A program made the position numbers and the translations under genes. The notes beneath the pieces were generated by a model. It made no database searches, had not been told where the DNA came from, and saw only the letters and a list, made by a program, of their open reading frames with translations. Below are positions 50,485 through 61,295 of a stretch of DNA of 64,000 nt, one piece after another (the stretch's first letter is position 1; each line of letters begins with the position of its first letter). Source of the DNA: Macrocystis pyrifera (lineage: Eukaryota > Sar > Phaeophyceae > Laminariales > Laminariaceae); the NCBI GenBank assembly GCA_031763025.1, contig JASSKH010000010.1:4893901-4957900 (forward strand), written 5' to 3'.

Positions 50485-52500
50485 GTGGGTCAATTTATTC
50501 ATCTACGTTGCATGGTGCATGGCTTGAACTCGGAGATAGTTCTACAGCAGGCAGTACATGACAGATCATACCAGGTACCTGGTATCGAATTTGGTCCTGT
50601 GTTTGATACCTCTGATACGAAGGTTATGCCTTGCCAGAGGTGCATACTCGTACTCGTACTGCTGTCATATGCACACTCATGTGCACCAGATACCTGATAC
50701 GTATGTACGTGGATACCGTGGTACGGCGGTCACTGCTGTTGATACTTCGGTGTTCTACTCCGGTGTTCGTATAGGTATTAATTGTCGTCCTACAAGTAGT
50801 TGTACTCATCATTTTGATAATAATATACCTGCAACATTATTATTAGTAGTCCTATTATTAATATTGAAAGTGTGGTCGAGTGTTCTTCAATCTTCAACCC
50901 GTCGACACCAAGCACCAAACACCAAACAAACACCAAACAACCCTCCCGCACTTGATGTAGATTCTTCATCTTACCAATTATCAGTTATTAGTAGTAGCAG
51001 TATTTATATTTACTCAAGATAGATTAGGTCTGCTGTGGCCTGTTATCTGTGGTCCAAACTACTTGCCACAGCAGCAGTACAAACAAGTACGTACGATACG
51101 ACACATATTATTTTCCCCTCCTCTTGAGACGATATTGCACTCCAGAATTATTGGACGCTGTCCTACGACCACAGACTCCATTGCGGCGATGAGAATAACA
51201 TGTCCCTCTTCTCGTTTTTTACGTATTTCCTCCAGTAATACTTGGTAAATGATTTTATACCCGCTACTCGTATGTGTTGGGACCTTTTTTTTTTCTTTCC
51301 TACCTGGTACCAGGTATTCATTTTATCTTCCGCCCTCTTCTTTTCTCTCTCCTTCCTCTTCCTGTTAATGATCGTAACTCAGATCCGGCGTCTTCTCCCT
51401 CCTCCCCACTAAACGGTTCTTTCCTTGTCAGGCGATATTTCTCGCGAGAACATACAACATTTGGACCCTTTCTTCCCTCCTCGTCGACTATTGTACAGAG
51501 TAACATCGAATTACGTCTTCACACGCTCTTTTTGATAGGCGCTCTCACCAGCAGTTGACTCCGTTTTTTTCTTTTTTTCTTTTTTGGCATATAAACTCGA
51601 AAGTTCGACCGACACGTGCGTGCGTGAGATTCGAACTCCATGGACCAGCACGAACCCTGGTTGGCTGTTGTGGATGTCGACGGGTAGAAAGAGCGGGTCA
51701 TCCTGAAGAACACAACACTACTTCCTTCTTATGCTGATTTAATGTGAAAACACACACCTGGTACAATAGTCATTAATATCAATATTAATAGCATCCCTTT
51801 TAGAACTGCAATCCCGTTTTGAGGAGAAACCAGTCATACATATTCTAAGTAGTCTGTCCCTAAAACGGGACTCCAGTCACTGAAAAAAAAATGTTCGTGG
51901 GTACCACTATTAAAAGCCCACCGGGGCGCCTGCCCTTTGGTTTGTATACGTCGCGACCAAGACAACGAGACAGGTGAGTGTGGTGTGCGGTGGTATCAAG
52001 TGCCTCGGAAAAGCGCGCAGGCTCACAAGATCGCAAGTACCATCATGCGCGCAGTGGTCCATACGCATGCCTACTGCCTGTAGGTGTCACTTCCGACGCT
52101 ATTAAGAGCAGAGACACACCCTTGCTTGCTGTGCTCCTCTCCCCCCCGGGCAGCCGGGGCTGCTTGCTTGGCGTAGACGATCGATGCTTTGGTCGTCACG
52201 TTTTTTTTAGAATATTTTCCCTCCGAAATCCCGAAGAGCGGAGTTACATCCTCTCCACGCATTTTCACGCGTTTCCGCCCACATTCTGAGGCATAACCCT
52301 CTTGAGAACTATCTGGTGGAGGTTGGCCTGGTTGACGGCGGGGGGGGGGGGGGGTAGATCAGAATCCACGATGGACACAAAAAATCGTTTTTCCTCTGTT
52401 TTCTGCCCATAACGATGTGTGATACGTTTTCTCTATTTTTTTCCAACCATTTTTGGTTCTGATTACTAATAATACCGTAAAACAGCAGTTATAGCTATTA

Positions 52501-52538
<38 letters not shown>

Positions 52539-55500
52539 CATCATCACTTTTACTTTCCAGCCCACTCGTAGGAGGTTTTACCCTCGACGATCTTCTGGAC
52601 AAGCCGTGGTCACAGGTGTCGTCCCTTCTCCCCCCGGTACGTGCCTTTAGTTTTTATCGCGCATAGGGTTCAGCATTCCCACTGCTCGTCGATCTTCATC
52701 GAATGTACAGCTAACTCACGCTCTCGCGCTTTCCGCTGATCAATTTTATGCAAGAAAAAGTCCCTGCACTCGGTGAGACTCGAACTCACGAAATTGATCT
52801 TGATAGGCTCGCGGACCACCTACCAAGCCACCGGGGACGCCGATGTATATGGTATATATTAATAGTAGGGCTGGGCACTGACTGACTCAGTCAGTTTCGA
52901 TTGCACTACTGAAATAAAAATCAATCAATATACTGGATTGCACCAGTGTACTGGCAGAGAGAATAAGCGAGGGGGGCGATCGTAGCTGGGCCAATCGCCC
53001 CCCACCGGCTGGCAAGGGGGGGCCGCTAGAGGCTCCGCCGGGGTACAAAACAATACGTACACATTTTCGCTTCTTTTCCGATCACAATCGCGTCGCCGAT
53101 GGCTTGGTAGGTGGTGCGCGTGCCTATCAAGATCAATTTCGTGGGTTCCAGTCTCACCGAGTGCATGCTCGTACCTGGTAGGCCTAAGGGACTTGTTCTT
53201 GCATAAAAAATGGATTAGCGGAAAGCGCGAGAGTGTGAGTTAGCTACATTCGATGAAAATCGACGAGCAGTGGGAATGCTGAACCCTATGCGCGACAAAA
53301 AAATAAAGGCACGTACCGGGGGGGGAGAAGGGACGACACCTGTGACCACGGCTTGTCCAGAAGATCGCTGAGGGTAAAACCTGCTCCTACGAGTCAAGCT
53401 GGAATGCAAAAGTGATGATTAACAACAACAACAACAATCGAGGCTCAAAACTGCATTGGTCGGGAATCATCGACACCGAACATATCAAGGGAAAAAACGA
53501 GAATAGTGCATTCAACATGTGGCGATGATATGACGATCTTCCTCTCTCTTCTCTCCTCCCAAAACGCATTCGGTGGGCTTCCGTACTTTGATGTGGCGTG
53601 TTTCTTTGACGTACGCAAGACAAAACTACTGACGAATACGAGTATACTCGCCGAGTCAACAACGTAGTACTGCAAGTGGATTACTCCTGGATACCACCAG
53701 TACATACTGTCGTGCCTATGCCCAGCCCTACATATAGCCCATGTTGCTTTATACGTGTGTGTGCTCTTCGCAGTGAACCTCTCTTTCCTCCGTCGACATC
53801 CCGGATACCTCAGTGCCCGTGCCGATTCTTCAATATCCTCTTACGGGGGACCATAGTAAATAGGACCTACGGTACCCCCAAAAACCTATATATGTTACTA
53901 TTTTTACCAACAATATTTGGTCCTATTTACTATGGTCCCCCGCAATAGAGAGGTACAGACTCCGAGGAGGCCAACCAGCATCTGCGGGGACCCATATGAT
54001 GGCCTCGAGGCTCAGGCGACACTGCCGTCTCTGATATTCGAACTTCGTAGTATTGATCGTGTATCTGGCTGGAGTGATAGCTACGATATGTTTCATTTTC
54101 TAGTATGGTATATTATAACAATATTACAATACGCTAGCGATATGTAGCACGTCGCTCTGACGAATTGAACCCGCTTCCAAGCCGATTTTCTCGACAACGG
54201 GATTGGCGCAAAGATAAAAGCAATGCGTCTATGAAAACAATCCTCGAAGAGATCATTCCAACCTCACCCTTCTGGTTGTAGTTGTTCTCACATTTATCGT
54301 ATGGTCTAAAATAATAAAATGAGTCCGTGGTCACAGGACGGGCTCCAAAAAACTGGAGCGGACGATACCTCAGGGAGAAAATATATTATTATGTAGGAAG
54401 AGTCCAATCAAATTGTACATTGTATGTGCCCCCCTTGCTTGAGAGGAAATCGGCCCGGCATAGGTAGTTAATTTATCTTACGTGCTATACAGCAGTACAC
54501 ATGAAAACTGCCTTGCCATATTTCACGTAAAATACCGGCGTTCTCTTCGATATGGACCACTCACTTCTAGGGCTCAGTATGTAGGGTGATGTTTCTTGCT
54601 GTGGCAACGTTCGTTGCTGAAAGTTGGAGGCATCCATACACTGATCTACTCGGATCTACCATAAATACTGCATATATTTATCAATGTTAGGCCCTATGGT
54701 ATACTGTGGTTCACGTGAATATCTGCGTGCATTTCGACGGCAGCTCTGGAATCTGTACCCGGAACCTGCATGTGGGTGCAACTTTAGCTTCAACTCTTGT
54801 AGCGTCGATAACGGTAAAATAGTATACGTAAAACATACTATTACCGGGGACGATAGTAAATAGGATCACGTATTGTTGGTAAATATATAGTTTTTTGTGT
54901 AAATATATAGTTTTTTGTGTGTACCGTAGGTCCTATTTACTATGGTCCTCCGTACTAATACATAAAACTCAGCGCGACACGTGCGTGTTCCAAGTCTCGG
55001 TTCAGATTCAGATTGACCGTTTGTTTTGTCGACTTGCAAGATACGATGTTTGGGATTAGACTGACAAGAGTACCTGGAAGTTGAGTACGTTGCACTGTCA
55101 TGTAGTCTGGTAGATGATGTCATAGATAACAGTAGCGAAAGGGGCTGGGCACGTAACCAATCCACGTTTTTTCCGCCACCCCGTGATTAGAAGGGTCAGC
55201 AACCCCACTTCGCAGTTGAGGCAGCTGCCATTCGTTACAGCCGAGAAAAAAAACGAAAACTACCCTGGCCGCGGGTCGGAGTTATTTTTTTTTCCATCCC
55301 CTCGCTTGTCGGACATATGTTTGATAACCGGCTACGCACACAGTTAGGTACCAGGAATAGACGTTTGTGGAGTGTCTTTTTCGTTTTTGGTTCCCGACCC
55401 TCTCTATTTTTGTATCGAGGTTTAGAATGGGCCTATTCTTGGTTTTTGCCTTGAAGAGGTACTGCTTGGCGTTTTGTGCCTCCTGTATCAAACAAAGGCG

Positions 55501-58500
55501 CGAAAGGTGGAACCTGTTCCTGTGCGACCTAAGAAATTTCCCCCCACCCGCCGTACTTTACATACATATTGAAAGTCAACTACAGCAGCAGTAGTTGTGT
55601 GGATCGAGGACGGTGCTTTGCAGAACGAAGAGCGGAGAAACGGAGAAACGCAAGGGTGTTTGAAAGGACCTGAGGTCGCTAATAGTGTGCACACTTGCTC
55701 ACCAACCACAATAGCGACCATGCGCCGCGAAGCCGAGCGCCACCACTATTCATGTCGTCTGTGAGAGGAGTGCTATGTAGGTAGGCATGTGGGCTGTAAT
55801 CGTCCTCCGTCGGCATGCAGGTATGATCGAATCGCTGCTGTTTTCGTGTGTGATGGTTCGGATTTTTTATCTTGCCAAAAAGCCGACATTTAACACCCGG
55901 AACGTTTCGGTGATGACCAGGCACCATTCGACAGACTTGCAGCTCCCACAGAGAAGCAGGTGTGTGTGCGTGTTCTTTACATTATATCGTTCTTTCTACC
56001 CGTCGACATCCAGCACAACCAGTGTCCCTGCCGATTCTTCAATCCTAGAGAGATACAAGTCCCGTGGTCACTAAACTACGCCACATCAGAGATACTACGT
56101 TGCCACGTACCGGTATGCAGCAAGCACAGCAGTGGACAAAGCAATGCCATGTCATCATACATACTGGATACGACATACACATTCCATGAAATAGAGAAAC
56201 GATAGAAAACAAACACGACTATTCGAAAGAGAAAAAGAAAAAAACAAAGCAAAAATAATAATATCAATAGAAATAAGAACAAATAATAATAATAGAAGAA
56301 ACAAGCTGTCGTGCCCCCCCGCAGGGGATGTGGCAGACACTTGAAAAGAACGAGCTGGAAAATTAAAAGAAGAAAAACCACTAACTACTTGTAAACAAAG
56401 ACTAAAAATCAAGAGAGAAATAACAGGCGTAAAAAAGCACAAAGCACCCTCCAGGTAGCGGCAGCAGTTTGTGGTACGAGTAGCATAGCCAGGTTCTCCC
56501 TGCTAGTCCGCTTGGTACCATGCTACCCTGTCTGCCGTCTCCGTCCTGCGTTCGTCAACTATGCCCCGCCCCCTGGCGTCAGACAGCACGAAACAAGAGA
56601 AGCAGACTTGTCGTCCACCCACGCCACACGACTCCTTTATTACGGCTCATCAATGGAAGAAAGTAAGAGAAATAAATAAAATGAAAAATCACAGGTGAAA
56701 AAAGGAAGAAAAAGATACAGGCCCTTGGCATTGATCAGTTATTCATATTAATACGAATAGTGTGGTGGCTCTGTAGACCACGAGGTTAGCTTGGGCACGC
56801 CGGAAAATATTTCGATTAAACGTGACCTCGTGGTCTGGAATCTACGTCAAAAATGCTCTGTATTTTCCGTACCGTCTTCTTTTTGGAAGCCCGGGATTCG
56901 ATTGTCAGGTGTGGGAAAGACGCGCAACCATGGGCCTTGCAAGTTATTTTTTCATTTTTTCCTCTTGTTTTTTCGGGCAGGAGCACCCCTATTAATAGGA
57001 AAGGTTGCCGAATACGTGCTGCATGACATAGCCTATACTAGAAAGTATCAAATTAAGGTCGCAAGGGCTTCCCAGGTCTGAAATACGCGGAAGTTTTCCA
57101 ATACATCCATCCCTATTGGCGCCCACAGCAGCGGTACGAACTGGGCTGGCCAACACCTATTGTTGAATTGCTTACGCACGTTCTTGGTCCGTTTTTTCGA
57201 AGTTTGAACTGAGAACTTGACACGTGCTTCGATATGGTCTTCCGGAGGAATTGTCTCTTGCACCATTTTATTTCTTTATTTTTTGGTGAAGTATTAATGG
57301 GCATATTTTCAGAATATCCCGAAAAATGTCATTGGCTGCAACTGACGAAAAAAAAAAAAAAAGACAAGGTGCAGTTGGTAACAGCGTTGTGTTGCCCTCA
57401 AGTACAACGAAAAAAAAATCCGGGCCTATGAAATGAGTTTTTTACCGAGAATCCCACGTTTTGTGCTGCTCCTCGAAGTATCTTGACTTCGCATGGGGAT
57501 CGCACGCACGCCATATCTCTTCATGAACGACGAATTAGGACGATGGCGTTTGTATCGGTCGTTTCGGTGTGCCTTAAGGAAGATGTACACCTATTTTGAG
57601 CAAAATCCGCGACAGGGGTTTTGGGCTGTCGTATTCTTGATAGACTCTTCACACCGATATGTTTGTATATCCTGTTTGACCAAGACATGGCCTTTCTGTG
57701 TATTTCTTCTAAATTTAGTCATGTTCGTGTTTGTGTTTGGACAAAATCAAGTCATATTTCACAAATTCCAACGTCGGCGAATAGGAACACACTGCTACGG
57801 TAATAACTAAAGGGTCGAAATATTTCCAAATGGTTGCGAAAACGCCGGACGAGTTTCGAAAGCGCTTGTCATTGGCCAGACCAGCCTGTATTGACCCTCT
57901 TTTGGCCCAGCATCGAAGCAATGATTGAGAAGTACCTTGACTTCAATAAACACTACAGGATCCCAAACCCCACTCTTTTCTCAGAATGAAGATGTCATGA
58001 GGACGGTTGCTGTTGTAGTTGAGTGTGGAATACGAGCTGGGCCAGCCAAGGCGCTGCCAGAGCGGTTGATTGGGTGTGCCCTGCACAAAAATGCGTATTT
58101 TGACGTATTTGTTTTCACGGCGTATTTCTTTATATCCCAACCACCCTCTGCGATGCCCTCCGTTTGTTTTCTCTTCTTTTCCCCCACAGGATATATGGCC
58201 GTTCCGAAAACCCGCATAATTAGAAATCGGCCTTAACTACGTAGTGTGAACAAACGAAAATCTAAAAGGGATGGTTCGGAATACCTTTGCACGTATGGTT
58301 CAAGTGAGAGACTAATTTTTCAGTCCGAAATTTGCCAATTTTGAGGGGGGCATCCCATTGATTATTGTCGTTAACGTTGTTTCTTGTTTTTAGTATGGAA
58401 TCGTTTTTTTGTAATACCTGTTGACGGGTGATGAATTCGGCAATATAACTTACATCGATCGTCTCTTGTAAGTACGTATCTGCAGCATTATTTACACGTT

Positions 58501-60532
58501 TTTCCTATTTGTTTCGTTTACTTTCTCTAGGTCATGGAATGTGTATGTCGTGCCTGTCGTACACAGTATGATGACATGGCATCGCATTGCATACGTGGCA
58601 ACGTAGTGTCTCTGTGGCGTAGCTTTGTGACCACAGCACCTGTACGAGGTACTCGTATCTCTCTAGGATTGAAGAATCGGCACGGACACTGGTTGTGCTG
58701 GATGTCGACGGGTAGACAGAACGGTCTGATGTGAAGGAGACACACACTATTTACTGTTTATCGAGAGATCAGCAACACGGAACTTCACCTTGATCCCCAA
58801 GGACGAATTGTAGAACGGTCACACGAATTTACTGTACTCGGTCTTAGTGTCAAAAATGTTTTTTTTTTTTTTTTTTTTTTTAATGGTGCTTTGAGTGCTT
58901 GCGGATATCTCGGCGAAATCGAGGCGAGTTACCAAAAAAGATACGCACTTTTTTTTTCGTCTTGGGAAACGTCTGGATCAGTGCTCCCAATTTTCAAGTC
59001 CGAAGCCGCAAACATGGTGGCGCTAAAGCCTCAGGAAATAAAATACGTTTGAAGGCTGGCCCAGCTCGCACAAACCTTTTTGTTGAAGATAGGCCGAGTC
59101 ATAAACGCCACGACATTGCTCCGTTCTGTGACTTAAACCTACGGAATTTGTATATAATTATATTTCTACAGCATCACCTAGCATCACCTACACCTCCGGA
59201 AAATGTTGCTCCGTTCTGTGACTTAAACCTCCGGAATTTGCATATAATTATATTTCTACAGCAGCACATACACCTCCGGAAATTGTCTACATATATGGTA
59301 CGGCAGACTACGCAGACTAACTGCTGTCTGTTGTTCTTACACGATTCGCGCACGTGCCATCATATCGTATGATAATGTTTTTGTCCATGGATCCACCCAA
59401 GCACTATTAATACGACATTTGTTGCAGTTTTTTTTTTTTTCAGTTTGGTTTATCCTGTGATGATGTGGAGTACGAGCTTCGACATCAATACTGATAGTAT
59501 CACCACCAAAAGGAAGAAACCGTACAAAATAAAAAAGAAATGGGCATAACTAAATACCTACCAGGTACTCGTAGCCTATTTTTTGTCTGTTGGCTGGCAT
59601 TACTTATTTTGCCTCCAACACTAGAGTTAGTGTAGCATACATGTATCAGCCCGCCTTGAATCGAAAATCCTCCAATATCGCAGTAGTATTTATTGTAATA
59701 GTCTCTCCTCTCTACTCCGACTCGATTCCGTATTCTGTTCAATTTAGTGCGTACTTGCAGCTTAACCGCTTTCGGGCGGTACGGCAGTAAAAGGGAAAAC
59801 ATCGAAAATAGTTAACGCCTACGTGACCGCGCACACGAACCAGCGACCGTTACAATAAGGCTACGGTGTAGAGTGTGCCCGATAAGGGGCTGTACGGCAC
59901 GAACACGGCATCGTGATGCTCGCATTGTTTTTTTGGTCGCTTCGAGTACACCTGGCTCGCAAAAAGATTCACATGGGTCTACTCCACATGCCACACTTCC
60001 TTCACCATTGTCTCCCATCCCATGTTCTTGCACCTTCTACCCTTCCTGTAAGTCCTCCGCCAACACTATGTATTGGTTAACCGAGACGCTTCTTCTGTAA
60101 ATGCTAAACGCCGACAATACTGCATGTTTAAATGACGATTTCCTGAAAATATCGTTTTTTTGCCCCCAATTTTTTGTCAGCATGATCGACTCTGAGGAGT
60201 GGGACCCGAGCGCCAAGGACCCCAACGTCGTGTATGAAGCCTTAGTCGCCAGCGAGCTCGGTCCCATCGTCGAGGACTACATCAGTATCATGGTCATGTG
60301 CTGTCTGCAAAAGCCTGCCGTGATATTTTCTGATGATCTTGGTGAGGTGCAGCGGTTCGATCCCGAAGTGCACTCGGAGCCCATTGACGGCGAGCCTGTG
60401 GGGGAGGCTTCGTGCATCATTGTTTTTCCGGCGTTGATGGAGGCTGTGGACGGACGGGGGGGGGGGGTGCGGGTGGGGGGGAGAGGAACCGTCGTCGGGA
60501 AACGGTTCGTGCTGAGAGCGGTGGAGGAATAG
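49484..60532 (+). CDS. Two-exon coiled-coil protein with conserved-looking C-terminal domain
   Basis: Exons 49484-50484 and 60181-60532 join in phase (AG|GTGGGT donor; TTTTTGTCAG acceptor; AG plus C gives Ser) to give 450 residues. The N terminus is a Ser/Pro/Ala stretch, residues about 45-135 form a coiled coil (LREQRRLDEEQGQRRASLEL, then DQREVARLAHERAELLRSNM), followed by a Ser/Thr/Glu linker and a helical region rich in Cys, Leu and Trp (SRWVKGMQAACCQEIKQSLV). Exon 2 reads MIDSEEWDPSAKDPNVVYEA, ISIMVMCCLQKPAVIFSDDL, ASCIIVFPALMEAVDG and VVGKRFVLRAVEE. The pattern CLQKP ... VFPALME ... VVGKR faintly recalls the C-terminal domain of mitochondria-eating protein (MIEAP/SPATA18), but this is a guess. 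The 9.7-kb intron is unusually long. ATG 49484 is the first in-frame Met; the frame is open back to 49451. Confidence 0.65.
51600..51760 (+). mobile_element. SINE-2 relative with a cleaner box B
   Basis: GAGATTCGAACTCC (box B-like), then GGACCAGCACGAACCCTGG, GTTGTGGATGTCGACGGGTA and GAAGAACACAACAC. The 5' part is not recognisable. Confidence 0.5.
51790..51885. mobile_element. MITE-2 copy
   Basis: CATCCCTTTTAGAACTGCAA, then TCCCGTTTTGAGGAGAAACC ... GTCTGTCCCTAAAACGGGAC and TCCAGTCACTG; same inverted motifs (CCCGTTTTxxGG / CCxxAAAACGGG). Confidence 0.55.
52505..52842 (-). mobile_element. SINE-1 copy, full length with A tail
   Basis: Reverse orientation. Head at 52842 (GGCGTCCCCGGTGGCTTGG), box B GAGTTCGAGTC, body as in the other copies, and an A tail of over 30 bases seen as poly(T) at 52507-52538. 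Confidence 0.9.
53091..53430 (+). mobile_element. SINE-1 copy with (AAC)n tail
   Basis: Head CGTCGCCGATGGCTTGGTAG, box B GGTTCCAGTC, body conserved, and a tail GATGATTAACAACAACAACA in place of pure A. Only 250 bp from the previous copy, in the opposite orientation. Confidence 0.85.
53745..53838 (-). mobile_element. SINE-2 copy cut by a MITE
   Basis: Reverse-oriented: GTGTGTGTGC, TCCGTCGACATCCCGGATAC, GTGCCCGTGCCGATTCTTCA; stops at the MITE-1 end. Confidence 0.6.
53839..53947 (+). mobile_element. MITE-1 copy inserted into a SINE-2
   Basis: CTTACGGGGGACCATAG to CTATGGTCCCCCGCAATA. It starts immediately after a SINE-2 body (53745-53838, minus strand), whose remaining 5' part is not seen beyond it. 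Confidence 0.85.
54839..54957 (-). mobile_element. MITE-1 copy with internal 20-bp duplication
   Basis: TATTACCGGGGACGATAG to CTATGGTCCTCCGTACTA. The phrase AAATATATAGTTTTTTGTGT occurs twice in a row inside. Confidence 0.85.
55960..56200 (-). mobile_element. SINE-2 copy, full length
   Basis: Reverse-oriented and about 240 bp. The tRNA-like part reads, on the minus strand, AGTATCTCTG, then TGGCGTAGTTTAGTGACCAC and TAGGATTGAAGAATCGGCAG, then GGACACTGG; the 5' AGTxTCT and 3' GGACACT can pair as an acceptor stem in this family. Ends in a GT/AC-rich tail. Confidence 0.7.
58530..58748 (+). mobile_element. SINE-2 copy, full length
   Basis: Starts GGTCATGGAATGTGTATGTC; tRNA-like segment AGTGTCTCTGTGGCGTAG, then GGATTGAAGAATCGGCACGG and ACACTGG, with a seven-pair acceptor stem AGTGTCT/GGACACT; ends GAAGGAGACACACAC. 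Confidence 0.7.
59118..59285 (+). repeat. Tandem duplication of about 85 bp
   Basis: TTGCTCCGTTCTGTGACTTA, AACCTxCGGAATTTGxATAT, TTCTACAGCA and CACCTCCGGAAA occur twice; the second copy differs at a handful of sites. Confidence 0.85.
60181..60532 (+). CDS. Exon 2 of the two-exon coiled-coil gene
   Basis: Starts after a T-rich acceptor and ends at TAG 60530-60532. It contains a G-rich stretch (60457-60482) coding for Gly/Arg/Val near the C terminus, whose length may be unreliable. The intervening 9.7 kb has no other exon I could recognise, and phases match without one. Confidence 0.65.
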
Positions 60533-60880
60533 GCAGCAAGCAATGTTTCAATCTGCCAAGTTGTGGAGGTGAATGTTGTGCGTAAAATAGGATACCATGA
60601 ACAAGATTTGTTTTGTGTATTTTGCAGAGCAGAGCTGGTGAAGATAATCTGAAAGCTTGATGCCAGTGCAGGCTCGGCTTTCTAGCGCATTGAGCCGTTA
60701 CCAAGTGTACCCTGTGCTGTACTATATAACAAAGTATTTGCCGGGTAGTGTTTGTTGTTTTCGCCTTTGCCATCCGACAGTGTGCAGGTATCATGATCAT
60801 GATGAGCTATAAAACGTTCATTAATGAGAAGCATTAACTTCACCAAAAAGGAGAAAACCAAGGGAAACCCAAGCAATTAA
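60533..60880. other. Short spacer after the coiled-coil gene
   Basis: Probably contains its 3' untranslated region; no other feature recognised. Confidence 0.35.
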
Positions 60881-61295
60881 GAAAGCTATTGGCCCACAGT
60901 AGACTATTGGACTACAGTAGCTTCAACGTTGTTCACTGAGAAACACCCGCGAAAGAAGGAAACCAAGAGGAAACCTACTGGCCCACAGTAGCCTATTGGG
61001 CTGCAGTAGCTTCAACGTTGATCACTCAAAAACATCCCCCGAAAGAAGATAACCAAGGGAAACCAAAACAAGAAGAAAACCTATTGGCCCACAGTAGCCT
61101 ATTGGGCTGCAGTGGCTTCAACGTTGATCACTCAAAAACACCCCCCGAAAGGAGACCAAGGGCAACCAAAACCAAACGAAACCTATTGGCCCCCCAGCAG
61201 ACTATTGAACTACAGTAGCTTCAACGTTGATCACTCCAAAACATTCCCCGAAAGAAGGAAACCAAGGGAAACCCGAACGAGAAGAAAGCCTACGC
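60880..61295 (+). repeat. Tandem repeat of about 105 bp, four to five degenerate copies
   Basis: The unit contains TATTGGCCCACAGTAGCC, TATTGGGCTGCAGTAGCTTC, AACGTTGATCACTCAAAAAC and CCCGAAAGAAGGAAACCAAG. Related single units occur at 27940-28000 and 28075-28130 (GATCATTCATGAATATCCCC; GATCACTCAAAAACATCCCC), so the sequence is a dispersed repeat that has expanded here. Confidence 0.75.

Larger units (their letters stand above)
50485..60180 (+). other. Very long intron filled with mobile elements
   Basis: 9.7 kb containing two MITE copies, two SINE-1 copies, four SINE-2 copies, an 80-bp tandem duplication at 59118-59285, several poly(T/A) runs and a MITE-2 copy. Stretches at 54.0-54.8, 56.2-57.4 and 57.4-58.5 kb show nothing else recognisable beyond AT-rich sequence. 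Confidence 0.55.

Noticed and set aside
52760..52842. tRNA gene on the minus strand
   Set aside because: Same reason: it is the head of a full-length SINE-1.
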